DNA of 6,427 bases from RGIG9041 sp045593905 (GTDB taxonomy: Bacteria; Bacillota; Clostridia; Oscillospirales; QAKW01): contig JAZNXL010000061.1 of assembly GCA_045593905.1 (NCBI GenBank), positions 1-6,427 of the forward strand, in the 5' to 3' direction. Each line of letters opens with the position of its first letter. The first letter of the stretch is position 1. Below, in pieces: positions 1-6,393 of this stretch. A program made the translations under genes and the position numbers. The notes beneath the pieces are model-generated. The model searched no databases and had not been told where the DNA came from. It saw only the letters and a program-made list of their open reading frames with translations.

Positions 1-431
1 TATTGCTTTATAGCTTTGCCAAAAATTAAAGTAAGATATGCTTCGAGTATAATGCTGTATCCATCTTTCTTGTATTCTTTAAGAGCCATTTCTAATAAAT
101 GCAGTATATTATCGTTATTTTCGCTTAAGTTAATGACTGGCGATTCCGGCTCAAAATCAAAAAATATGTTTGCAAACGCAAGTAACTGTGAAGGTTTTAT
201 AATAAGTAGTATGTAATCGCCTTTTGAGTCGCCTGTATAGTAGTGTAATTGATTAGGAAATGCTACAAATAAATCGCCGTCTTTTAGTGTGTAATTAATA
301 CCGTTGCAATATGCTGTCGCACCGCCTTTAATTGCATATAAAAGCTCGATATCCTCATGTAAATGCGCAGGAAAACTTGGGTTTTCATATCGCAAAAACA
401 TTATTTTATTATGTACTTCTCTAAATTGCAT
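1..431 (-). CDS. AraC-family transcriptional regulator, N-terminal part (cut by window edge)
   Basis: Reading the minus strand from the ATG at 431-429 gives 143 open codons that run off the left edge. The protein starts MQFREVHNKIMFLRYENPSF. It carries the pattern of the AraC-type cupin ligand-binding domain: FPAHLHEDIELLYAIKGG (about residues 20-37), then CNGINYTLKDGDLFVAFPNQLHYY (split here as CNGINYTLKDGD and LFVAFPNQLHYY, about 42-65). The H-x-H-x-D/E-E-L-x-Y motif and the 'DGDLFV..P...H' strand are typical of sugar-responsive AraC regulators. The C-terminal helix-turn-helix domain, expected after about residue 170, is outside the window. The start is supported by an in-frame TAA eight codons upstream and by AAGGA at 448-444, 12 nt before the ATG. 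The gene is transcribed away from the GH3 hydrolase gene, the usual arrangement for a local regulator. The ligand cannot be read from the sequence. The family call is firm; the regulatory target is inferred. Confidence 0.88.
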   Translation of the reverse strand, partial: MQFREVHNKIMFLRYENPSFPAHLHEDIELLYAIKGGATAYCNGINYTLKDGDLFVAFPNQLHYYTGDSKGDYILLIIKPSQLLAFANIFFDFEPESPVINLSENNDNILHLLEMALKEYKKDGYSIILEAYLTLIFGKAIKQ

Positions 432-440
432 TTGCGTAAA

Positions 441-490
441 TTGTCCTTTTTATAGCATTTATTTTCTTGAATTATAACATCTTTTGTCCT
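441..490 (+). promoter_or_regulatory. Direct repeat TTGTCCT, possible regulator half-sites
   Basis: TTGTCCT occurs at 441-447 and again at 484-490, 43 bp apart, about four helical turns. AraC-family proteins commonly bind direct repeats, so these are candidate operator half-sites for the neighbouring regulator. The first copy overlaps the regulator's own ribosome site (AGGACAA on the minus strand) and the second lies between the -35 and -10 boxes of the hydrolase promoter. Seven bases in a 97-bp AT-rich region is modest evidence. Confidence 0.3.
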
Positions 491-495
491 AAAAT
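467..495 (+). promoter_or_regulatory. Predicted sigma-A-type promoter of the GH3 hydrolase gene
   Basis: On the plus strand, TTGAAT (467-472) is followed after 17 bp by TAAAAT (490-495), 4/6 and 5/6 matches to the vegetative consensus. Initiation near 502 would leave a leader of about 27 nt ending in the strong ribosome site. This promoter overlaps the divergent one almost completely: each -35 box shares bases with the opposite -10 box. Other A/T runs, such as TATAAA at 501-506, could serve as -10 boxes but lack a well-spaced -35. Confidence 0.5.
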
Positions 496-499
496 TCAA
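471..499 (-). promoter_or_regulatory. Predicted sigma-A-type promoter of the AraC-family gene
   Basis: On the minus strand, TTGAAT (499-494) is followed after 17 bp by a perfect TATAAT (476-471). Transcription would start near 464, giving a leader of about 33 nt that contains the AAGGA ribosome site at 448-444. The match to the vegetative consensus is good (4/6 and 6/6 with ideal spacing). It is a prediction from sequence only, in an AT-rich region where chance matches are common. Confidence 0.6.
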
Positions 500-513
500 T
501 TATAAATGTATAT

Positions 514-520
514 AAAGGAG
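514..520 (+). promoter_or_regulatory. Ribosome binding site of the GH3 hydrolase gene
   Basis: AAAGGAG at 514-520 lies 8 nt before the ATG at 529, an almost ideal Firmicute Shine-Dalgarno and spacing. It fixes the start, which is immediately followed by a typical signal peptide. Confidence 0.85.
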
Positions 521-528
521 TAGTATAT

Positions 529-3500
529 ATGAAAAAATTTAGAAGAATAGTTGCTTCAACCTTGTCAGCAGCACTAATTTCAACAACATTACTGCAAGGG
601 ATGACGACTATTGCACAAACAGACTTAACCAACCCCGAACTTTCACGTCTGGCGGCTTCAGAGGGTATGATTCTTTTAGAAAATAAAAACGAAGTTTTGC
701 CCGTTGCTGAGGGCTCAACCGTTGCTATGTTTGGCCGCGCTATGATAGACTATACACGCGGCGGCGGAGGCTCGGGTGATACTCAAGTTGCATACACAGT
801 TAACATTTTAGAGGGTATGCAAAACTACGAAAAAGAGGGTAAGCTCACTCTCGTTCCCGAGCTTGTCGATTTTTACACAAAACAGGTTGTAACAAACGGT
901 ATAAAAGACGATGCCCAAATTGCAATCAGTGACGATTTATGGGCTAGGGCAAAATCACAGACTGATACAGCCATTGTTACAATCGGCCGCTATTCAACCG
1001 AGGGGAAGGATAGAAACGCCGAAAAAGGCGACTATTACTTATCTGATGCAGAAACTGCGCTTTTGACAAAAGTTGCAAGCGAGTTTGAAAAAACTGTTGT
1101 TGTTTTAAACATTGGTGCGGTTATTGATACAAGCTGGATAAACGACATAGCAGGCATTGATTCTGTTCTCGTTGCATGGCAGGGTGGTATGGAAGGCGGT
1201 AACGCTACCGCGAATGTGCTAATGGGTACAGTTAACCCTTCAGGTAAAACTGTTGATACTTGGGCAAAATCTTACGACGACTACCCCAGCTCACAAGACT
1301 TTAAAGAGACTGTTCTTCCTGAAGGTGAGGCAGAACACGCAAATTTTTATAACTACGTCAACTACACTGAGGACATTTTTGTAGGTTACCGCTACTTTGA
1401 AACAATTCCTTCGGCTTACGACAGAGTTAACTACGAATTCGGCTATGGCTTAAGCTATACCGACTTTACAACAACCGTTGACGAGGTTAAGGCTGACGGC
1501 GAAAATATTGTTGCCAAGGTAACTATTAAAAACGTAGGTGATGTTGCAGGTAAAGAAGTAGTGCAGCTTTACTTTACAGCTCCCGATGGTTTAATCACAA
1601 AGCCAAAAAAAGAACTTGCTGCTTTTGATAAAACAGGTCTTTTACAGCCAAACGAATCACAAACCCTCACTTTAACTTTCCCTATAACCGATATGTCAAG
1701 CTATGACGACATAGGGCAGGTGCAAAAATCTGCTTATGTTTTAGAGAAGGGTGACTATAAATTCTTTATTGGTAATTCGGTAAGAAAAGGTGAATATGCC
1801 GAGTTCAAGTATACCATAAACGATACAATTATCGCTGAGCAGTTAATTGAGCTTTGTAAAGCAATTCAGCTTCCAAAAAGATTACAGGCTGACGGTACAT
1901 ATAAAGATTCACAGTACTATTTTCCTGTAAGCGATACAGAGGAAACTATTGTTCAAATGGAATTATATTCAAAAGCTTCATCAACAGTAAAAATGGAGAG
2001 ATTTGAATATAACACATATCTCAACGGCTTTAGTATTGGCAGTCTTAATGCGGTAGGTGACTACGTTGAGTACGGCCTTAATGCTAAAAAAGCAGGGCAG
2101 TATGCAATCTACTTTTCTTATGCAAACGGATATAGCGCAAAAACTGACATTTTTGACGTTACAGTAAACGGAACCATACAAGCAGGTGACCAATTTGATG
2201 TAACAGCTACATCGGCATCAGCCACAACTTCAAAGTGGTTTAACTTTGCACTTTCAACTAATTACATAATTGTTGATTTGGCTGAAGGTGAAAACATTAT
2301 CCGATTTACCGCAAAACAAGCGCCTATGCCAAACTTTGATTATATGGTTATTAAAGAACTACCTTATAGCAAAACTGTTGCAGCATCAGGTGTAACAAAA
2401 ATTGAAGCCGAGAGTTTTGACCAAAAAATTACACCAAATGGTGGTGTTACCTTAAGTTCAAATGGTACATTTTTGGAAAACTTTAATAATAGCGGAACAC
2501 CGCGTACCGGCAGTACGTTATCATACAATATTCACGTTGAAAAAGCTGGCAAATACAAGCTTAGTTTTAATGCTAATTATTCCACAAACGCACTAAATAA
2601 CTTTAGCATTTTTACAAAGTTCGAATCAAAAGCATTCGGTGAGCGCGTTTTTGAAAATCTATTCTCTTCTACTGCAACAAATAACTGGAGTACTTTCCTA
2701 CCAACCACATCTGATTATATTGAGTTGCCCGAAGGAAATTGTATTCTCTCATTTGGTGTAAGAAAAGGAACTGTCTCAATACCGAACATTGATAGCTTTA
2801 ACTTGGAATATGTGGGTGAATCAACCGACCCCACTGTTCAGCTTAGTACAACCCAAACCACCGTTATTGAGGCAGAAGATTATGTAAGTACAGGCTGGAC
2901 TGTAAGTGGCTTCCCGGTATATAACGAAACATCAACTGTAGATAACAGCAAGGTTTGTGTTGCATATGTTAGTCGTCAAGGTAACTATTTGACCTGGTGG
3001 GTAAATGCACCTGAATCTGGCGAATACAACATTGTTTTAAATTATGCTAACGGTAGCGGTGCATTTACGTTTAACCCTAAAGTTACTGTTAATGGAATTG
3101 ACCAATCAGTTTCACTTTCTCTTCCTAAAACAAGTGTTACCGGAAATACTTGGTACAACTTTATAGATTCAGAACCGTTTACGGTTGAACTTGAAAAAGG
3201 GTTCAACGTACTTAAGTTTGAGTGTACCGAAACAAACAAATTCCCAAACATCGATTATTTAAAAATAACATATGCAAGCACTGTTAGTAATATAAACGTG
3301 CAATCAAACGATAAAATAATGATCCTCGACGTTTATAACGACGCAACACTTATGGACGCATTTTTAGAGCAAATGACAAATCAAGACCTCGCAAATCTTC
3401 TCTCGGCTCACGGCACACGCGACGGAAGCAGTACTCAAGGTCTTGGCAAAAATAAAGAATACGGCATACCGCTTATTATGACATCTGACGGCCCGCAGGG

Positions 3501-6237
3501 TATTCGCCTTGCAAAAACCGCAGAAAAAACAACTGCATGGCCAATTTCTACCTGCCTTGCATCGTCGTGGGATGAGGACGTTGTTGCGGCTGTTGGTAAA
3601 GCAATCGCAGGCGAGGCTCATTATTATAATATGGATATTTGGCTCGCACCCGGTATGAATATTCACCGCGACCCGCTTTGCGGACGTAACTTTGAATATT
3701 ATTCAGAAGACCCGTTGCTCACAGGTAAAATCGCTGCATCAATAACAAATGCTGTTCAGGCTGAGGGCGTTGGTGTTTCTGTTAAACACTTTGCTGCAAA
3801 CAACAGAGAGCAAAACAGAATGAACCTCGATTCACGTGTTTCTGAACGCGCTCTTCGTGAAATCTACCTCCGCGGCTTTGAAATTGTTGTAAAAGAGGCT
3901 AACCCTTGGACAGTAATGTCTTCGTATAACATTATAAACGGTACTAAATCAGGCGAAAACTACGAGCTTTTAACAGGTATTCTTCGCGGTGAGTGGGGTT
4001 ATGCTGGCGTATTGTTTACCGACTGGCAAAACAACTCAAAACACGTTTCTGAGGTTTTAGCAGGTAACGATATTAAAATGACAAACTCAAAGCCTGAGCA
4101 ATTGCTTGCCGCAGTTGATGATGGTGTGCTTACTCGCGATGACCTTAAAGAAGGTGCTGAGCGTGTTGTTAAACTCGTAATGAAATCAAATTACTTTAAA
4201 GACACAGTTGTAAACGTACCTGTAGTGTCAATTCAAAACGGTACAAAATTCAAAGTAGCCGAAAACATTATTTGGAGCGAAATTGTAAACGCTCAGACAA
4301 CAAGCGATGAAGACGGCGGTAAACACCTTGCTTTAATAAAGGCGGGTGCGTATACTGAGTATCAAATTAATGTTGTAAAGGGCGGCACATATACACTTTC
4401 AGCCCGCGTGGCCTCACCTGCAGGCGACGGCTCGTTTAAAATGCTTGTAGACGGTGTTGAAGTTACAAACTTTAGCGCAGTAAAAACAGGCGGATACGAT
4501 ATTTGGAAGACCGTTTTAGCAGATGATACAAGCGTTTATTTGGAACAAGGCACACATACTCTTAAATTAGAATATCAAGCAGAAGGCTTTAACCTCAACT
4601 GGATTGAATTTGCAAATATTTCAGAGCTTGTCAATTTGTCTAAAGAGGCAAAAGATGCCGCTATAGAGGCGCAAAAACAAGCTGAAAATGCTCAAAAAGC
4701 CGCTGAGGACGCACAAGCTGCCGCACAACTCGCTGCACAGTCAACTGCAACCGATAAAACTGCTGTAGAAACTGCAAAACAAGCTGCAGAGCTTGCAAAA
4801 GAACAGGCAGAAACCGCAAAAACTGCTGCTGAGACAGCGCTTGCACAAGCAACCGCTGCAAAAGACGCAGCTGAAGCATCAAACACCGACGCTGCCGCAA
4901 AAGCATTAGAGTCAGCCGCATCAGCTACTGCTGCTGCAAATTCAGCATCAACTGCTGCACAGGCTGGAACCGAGGCTGCGACCGCTGCACAAACCGCACA
5001 AAACGCACAGGCTGCCGCTGAAGCTGCAAAAGCTGCTGCACAACTCGCTGCGCAGTCGACTGCAACCGATAAAACTGCTGCCGAAACTGCAAAACAAGCT
5101 GCAGAGCTTGCAAAAGAACAGGCAAAAACTGCAAAAACTGCTGCTGAAACAGCTTTAACACAAGCAACCGCTGCAAGAGACGCGGCCGAACAATCAAATA
5201 GCGAGGCTGCTGCAAAAGCGTTAGAGGCTGCAAACAAAGCTGCCGAAGCTGCAAATTCAGCATCGACTGCCGCAAATGCTGCAACACAAGCGGCTGTTTC
5301 TGCACAGGCTGCACAACAGGCGAAAGAGGCTGCTGAACAAGCTGCAGATAAGGCCGAAAACGATAAGATTGCTGCCGAACAAGCGAAGGCAGAGGCTGAA
5401 AAAGCTGCTGCTAAGGCTGAACTTATACTTGCAAAATGTAATGCCGTTGTTCAAATTAATCAGTACGCTGATTCATTAATCTCAAACGCTTCAAGCGATT
5501 CACAAAAACAAATCGAAAAAGCATTAGAGAACGGTATAAACTCAATCAACTCTGCCCAAACCATAGCGAATGTTGAAACCGCACTTAACAATGCAAAATC
5601 AAATCTCGATAAAATCGACCTTGGCAAAAAAGACGAAAATATCGTTGTAGACAAGGCCGATGAAATTGTGATTTACGATAACGTATTTACCGATGTTCAC
5701 CTTACCGATTGGTTTAAAGAATATGTTGATTATACTTATACATACGGTATATTCAAAGGTAATGAAAACGGTGCGTTTGAACCGAGTTCAAACATTACAC
5801 GTGCACAGTTCGTACAGGTACTTGCAAATCTTTCAGGTGTTGATACAACAAACAAAAAGGTTGATACCAAGTTTAATGATGTTAAATCAGGCGACTGGTT
5901 TGCACCAGCTGTTAAATGGGCTGTAGACAATGGAATCGTTGCAGGTATTGATGATAAAACATTTGCACCAAACGAAAGTATTACACGCGAACAAATGTGC
6001 GTAATGCTTGTGAACTATGCAAAGTCACAAAAGATTGCTATCAAATCGGTTGAACCCGAGCAAACCTTTAGCGATGATAAACTAATAAGCGACTGGGCAA
6101 AGGACGCAGTTTATACTTGTCAACAAGCCAATATTGTAAACGGTATTGGCGAGGGTGAATTTAACCCGCAAGGCACAGGTAAACGCTCTGAAGCTGCAGT
6201 TATATTTACAAAATTCCATCAAGCATACATTAAATAA
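529..6237 (+). CDS. Secreted SLH-anchored multimodular GH3 beta-glycosidase with reversed catalytic domain order
   Basis: Predicted exported exo-acting beta-glycosidase (beta-glucosidase or beta-xylosidase type; substrate not determinable) fixed to the cell wall. Residues 1-29 are a signal peptide: MKKFRR, a hydrophobic core, and likely cleavage after T-I-A29. Residues 33-255 match the GH3 C-terminal alpha/beta sandwich (SEGMILLENKNEVLP near 44-58; STEGKDR at 156-162 with E158 as likely acid/base). A GYGLSYTDF joint (305-313) leads into an FnIII-like domain (about 318-425). Three CBM6-like modules follow at about 475-611, 622-762 (IEAESF) and 776-916 (IEAEDY). The GH3 barrel spans about 930-1222: SDGPQGIR (D987), GRNFEYYSEDP, KHFAANN (1086-1092), MSSYN, and FTDW with nucleophile D1165. 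A fourth CBM6-like module is at 1240-1364. Then come the Ala-rich stalk (1372-1637), a helical bundle (about 1638-1697) and three SLH domains (1720-1898). Typical GH3 enzymes have 700-950 residues with the barrel first. The reversed order is known in R. albus and B. fibrisolvens enzymes, so it is not an artefact. No frameshift or missing catalytic residue is seen. The fold and catalytic residues are firm; the CBM ligands are unknown. Confidence 0.93.
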   Translation: MKKFRRIVASTLSAALISTTLLQGMTTIAQTDLTNPELSRLAASEGMILLENKNEVLPVAEGSTVAMFGRAMIDYTRGGGGSGDTQVAYTVNILEGMQNYEKEGKLTLVPELVDFYTKQVVTNGIKDDAQIAISDDLWARAKSQTDTAIVTIGRYSTEGKDRNAEKGDYYLSDAETALLTKVASEFEKTVVVLNIGAVIDTSWINDIAGIDSVLVAWQGGMEGGNATANVLMGTVNPSGKTVDTWAKSYDDYPSSQDFKETVLPEGEAEHANFYNYVNYTEDIFVGYRYFETIPSAYDRVNYEFGYGLSYTDFTTTVDEVKADGENIVAKVTIKNVGDVAGKEVVQLYFTAPDGLITKPKKELAAFDKTGLLQPNESQTLTLTFPITDMSSYDDIGQVQKSAYVLEKGDYKFFIGNSVRKGEYAEFKYTINDTIIAEQLIELCKAIQLPKRLQADGTYKDSQYYFPVSDTEETIVQMELYSKASSTVKMERFEYNTYLNGFSIGSLNAVGDYVEYGLNAKKAGQYAIYFSYANGYSAKTDIFDVTVNGTIQAGDQFDVTATSASATTSKWFNFALSTNYIIVDLAEGENIIRFTAKQAPMPNFDYMVIKELPYSKTVAASGVTKIEAESFDQKITPNGGVTLSSNGTFLENFNNSGTPRTGSTLSYNIHVEKAGKYKLSFNANYSTNALNNFSIFTKFESKAFGERVFENLFSSTATNNWSTFLPTTSDYIELPEGNCILSFGVRKGTVSIPNIDSFNLEYVGESTDPTVQLSTTQTTVIEAEDYVSTGWTVSGFPVYNETSTVDNSKVCVAYVSRQGNYLTWWVNAPESGEYNIVLNYANGSGAFTFNPKVTVNGIDQSVSLSLPKTSVTGNTWYNFIDSEPFTVELEKGFNVLKFECTETNKFPNIDYLKITYASTVSNINVQSNDKIMILDVYNDATLMDAFLEQMTNQDLANLLSAHGTRDGSSTQGLGKNKEYGIPLIMTSDGPQGIRLAKTAEKTTAWPISTCLASSWDEDVVAAVGKAIAGEAHYYNMDIWLAPGMNIHRDPLCGRNFEYYSEDPLLTGKIAASITNAVQAEGVGVSVKHFAANNREQNRMNLDSRVSERALREIYLRGFEIVVKEANPWTVMSSYNIINGTKSGENYELLTGILRGEWGYAGVLFTDWQNNSKHVSEVLAGNDIKMTNSKPEQLLAAVDDGVLTRDDLKEGAERVVKLVMKSNYFKDTVVNVPVVSIQNGTKFKVAENIIWSEIVNAQTTSDEDGGKHLALIKAGAYTEYQINVVKGGTYTLSARVASPAGDGSFKMLVDGVEVTNFSAVKTGGYDIWKTVLADDTSVYLEQGTHTLKLEYQAEGFNLNWIEFANISELVNLSKEAKDAAIEAQKQAENAQKAAEDAQAAAQLAAQSTATDKTAVETAKQAAELAKEQAETAKTAAETALAQATAAKDAAEASNTDAAAKALESAASATAAANSASTAAQAGTEAATAAQTAQNAQAAAEAAKAAAQLAAQSTATDKTAAETAKQAAELAKEQAKTAKTAAETALTQATAARDAAEQSNSEAAAKALEAANKAAEAANSASTAANAATQAAVSAQAAQQAKEAAEQAADKAENDKIAAEQAKAEAEKAAAKAELILAKCNAVVQINQYADSLISNASSDSQKQIEKALENGINSINSAQTIANVETALNNAKSNLDKIDLGKKDENIVVDKADEIVIYDNVFTDVHLTDWFKEYVDYTYTYGIFKGNENGAFEPSSNITRAQFVQVLANLSGVDTTNKKVDTKFNDVKSGDWFAPAVKWAVDNGIVAGIDDKTFAPNESITREQMCVMLVNYAKSQKIAIKSVEPEQTFSDDKLISDWAKDAVYTCQQANIVNGIGEGEFNPQGTGKRSEAAVIFTKFHQAYIK
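1951..3276 (+). other. Three consecutive CBM6-like modules between the two GH3 halves
   Basis: Three segments of about 140 residues share one plan: an opening acidic strand (degenerate QMELYS, then IEAESF, then IEAEDY), a central 'W/Y-x-V...K-A-G-x-Y-x-I/L-x-F-x-Y' strand pair (for example KKAGQYAIYFSYANG, EKAGKYKLSFNANY, PESGEYNIVLNYANG), a 'V.L.EG.N.I.F' strand, and a closing PNFDYM, PNIDSF or PNIDYL motif. This is the pattern of CBM6/CBM35-type beta-sandwiches that bind sugar chains, often xylan or beta-glucan. Modules A and C resemble each other most; both contain WFNF/WYNF and YANG. The first module lacks the usual opening E-A-E and may have weak or altered binding. The assignment rests on motif recognition, not a profile search. 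Confidence 0.7.
4246..4620 (+). other. Fourth CBM6-like module, between GH3 barrel and stalk
   Basis: Residues 1240-1364 show FKVAENIIWSEIVNAQ at the opening, then GAYTEYQINVVKGGTY, LSARVASP, a DGSFKMLVDGVEV strand, YLEQGTHTLKLEY and a final NLNWIEF. The 'G.Y.EY.I.V..GG.Y.L..R.AS' string is close to classical CBM6 modules of secreted hemicellulases and glucanases, closer than the three modules upstream. The likely role is to hold the substrate chain beside the barrel. The ligand is unknown. Confidence 0.72.
4654..4968 (+). repeat. 315-bp in-frame tandem repeat, copy 1
   Basis: This 105-codon unit (residues 1376-1480) is followed directly by a second copy with the same period. Shared protein blocks include AAQLAAQSTATDKTA, ETAKQAAELAKEQA and TAKTAAETAL. 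At DNA level the blocks at 4744-4765 (22 nt) and 4768-4809 (42 nt) recur exactly 315 bp downstream, which indicates a fairly recent duplication. The outer parts of the unit have diverged more. Confidence 0.85.
4969..5283 (+). repeat. 315-bp in-frame tandem repeat, copy 2, followed by a degenerate partial third
   Basis: The second 105-codon unit covers residues 1481-1585, with exact DNA matches to copy 1 at 5059-5080 and 5083-5124. After 5283 the protein (TQAAVSAQAAQQAKEAAEQ, residues 1586-1604) resembles the beginning of both units (compare DAAIEAQKQAENAQKAAED). A third copy thus appears to begin and then fade into other heptads. The period of 105 residues equals 15 heptads, so gain or loss of a unit preserves both reading frame and coil register. 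Confidence 0.85.
5440..5619 (+). other. Short helical bundle between stalk and SLH domains
   Basis: Residues about 1638-1697 (NAVVQINQYADSLISN ... QKQIEKALENGINSINSAQ ... IANVETALNNAKSNLDKI) read as three amphipathic helices. The closing 'N.AQTI..VE.ALN.AK..LD.I' resembles the small three-helix repeats of Gram-positive surface proteins (FIVAR or DUF1542-like). It probably serves as a joint between the stalk and the anchor. The family call is tentative; only the helical character is clear. Confidence 0.45.
5686..6222 (+). other. Three tandem SLH cell-wall anchoring domains
   Basis: The domains lie at residues about 1720-1767 (FTDV..TDWFKEYVDYTYTYGI, GAFEPSSNITRAQF), 1783-1829 (FNDV..GDWFAPAVKWAVDNGI, TFAPNESITREQM) and 1847-1898 (FSDD..ISDWAKDAVYTCQQANI, EFNPQGTGKRSEAAV). 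The signature tetrapeptides are TRAQ (1757-1760), TREQ (1819-1822) and KRSE (1885-1888), against the canonical TRAE; the Arg is kept in all three. Three SLH domains form the usual trilobed unit that binds pyruvylated secondary cell-wall polymer non-covalently. This places the enzyme on the outer surface of the cell. Confidence 0.93.
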
Positions 6238-6244
6238 AAAAAGA

Positions 6245-6393
6245 GCACCTTTTATGCTGCTTCTCATAAGGAGCAATAGCCTTAAAAAGCAAGATTTTGG
6301 CACAAAACTGCGTTAAAAATGCTCGTAATACACAAAGGTATACTAGCGCTTTTGTGCCTTGCTTTGCACACAAACTATTTCTTTATAAGGTGC
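6245..6393. repeat. Imperfect nested palindrome downstream of the hydrolase gene
   Basis: The outer arms GCACCTT (6245-6251) and AAGGTGC (6387-6393) are perfect 7-bp inverted repeats. The inner arms AAGCAAG (6287-6293) plus GCACAAAA (6300-6307) pair with TTTTGTGC plus CTTGCTT (6350-6364), a 15-bp stem with one 6-nt bulge (ATTTTG, 6294-6299). Within the inner loop GCG/CGC bases could extend the stem. No open reading frame with a ribosome site is seen here. It could be a structured 3' end of the mRNA, a small RNA, or a short non-autonomous repeat element. Only the pairing itself is visible. Confidence 0.5.

Larger units (their letters stand above)
467..499. repeat. 7-bp inverted repeat spanning the divergent promoters
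   Basis: TTGAATT (467-473) and AATTCAA (493-499) form a perfect inverted repeat with 19 bp between the arms. Each arm supplies the -35 box of one of the two opposed promoters, so the symmetry may simply reflect two promoters. It could also be a protein-binding site. AATTATAA also occurs twice in direct orientation (470-477 and 498-505, 28 bp apart). Confidence 0.5.
4642..5439 (+). other. Alanine-rich 38-heptad coiled-coil stalk
   Basis: Residues 1372-1637 divide without any insertion or skip into 38 heptads such as KEAKDAA, ETAKQAA, ELAKEQA, ETAKTAA and EQAKAEA. Heptad position 7 is Ala in 33 of 38 and position 3 is Ala in 25 of 38, spaced 3/4 as in the a and d positions of a coiled coil. 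The remaining positions are mostly E, K, Q, T and S. No proline occurs and only one glycine (G1480), so a long helix is expected. A small-residue core suggests close-packed alanine-coil pairing, or a single charged helix. Its place between the catalytic head and the wall anchor indicates a spacer role. Confidence 0.8.

Noticed and set aside
16..216. 66-codon plus-strand frame starting MPKIKVRYASS
   Set aside because: It lies wholly antisense to the AraC-type regulator, whose minus-strand frame has clear cupin motifs, a ribosome site and a start.
432..528. Riboswitch or other leader RNA before the hydrolase
   Set aside because: The predicted leader is only about 27 nt, too short for a known riboswitch, and shows no stable fold apart from the promoter symmetry.
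3364..3666. 100-codon minus-strand frame inside the GH3 barrel region
   Set aside because: The plus strand here encodes the conserved barrel motifs SDGPQGIR and GRNFEYYSEDP; the antisense frame shows no family motif or ribosome site.
4692..5237. 181-codon open frame on the minus strand, also Ala-rich
   Set aside because: It is a mirror of the GCN-rich Ala stalk: the repeated codons leave the opposite frames free of stops. There is no ribosome site, and the repeat structure follows the plus-strand protein.
4654..5283. Tandem repeats considered as a CRISPR array or mobile element
   Set aside because: The unit is 315 bp, in frame and coding, with no spacers between short repeats, no terminal inverted repeats and no transposase.
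4661..5314. Two further minus-strand open frames (4661-4921 and 4925-5314) rich in Leu and Gln
   Set aside because: These are also by-products of the low-complexity stalk DNA, without start signals or recognisable protein character.
529..6237. Possibility that the reversed GH3 order is an assembly or fusion artefact
   Set aside because: The frame is continuous over 1902 codons. Both catalytic halves are intact, and reversed GH3 enzymes are established in ruminal Clostridia.
6082..6303. 73-codon minus-strand frame over the gene end and downstream spacer
   Set aside because: Most of it is antisense to the third SLH domain. It has no convincing ribosome site and no recognisable protein features.
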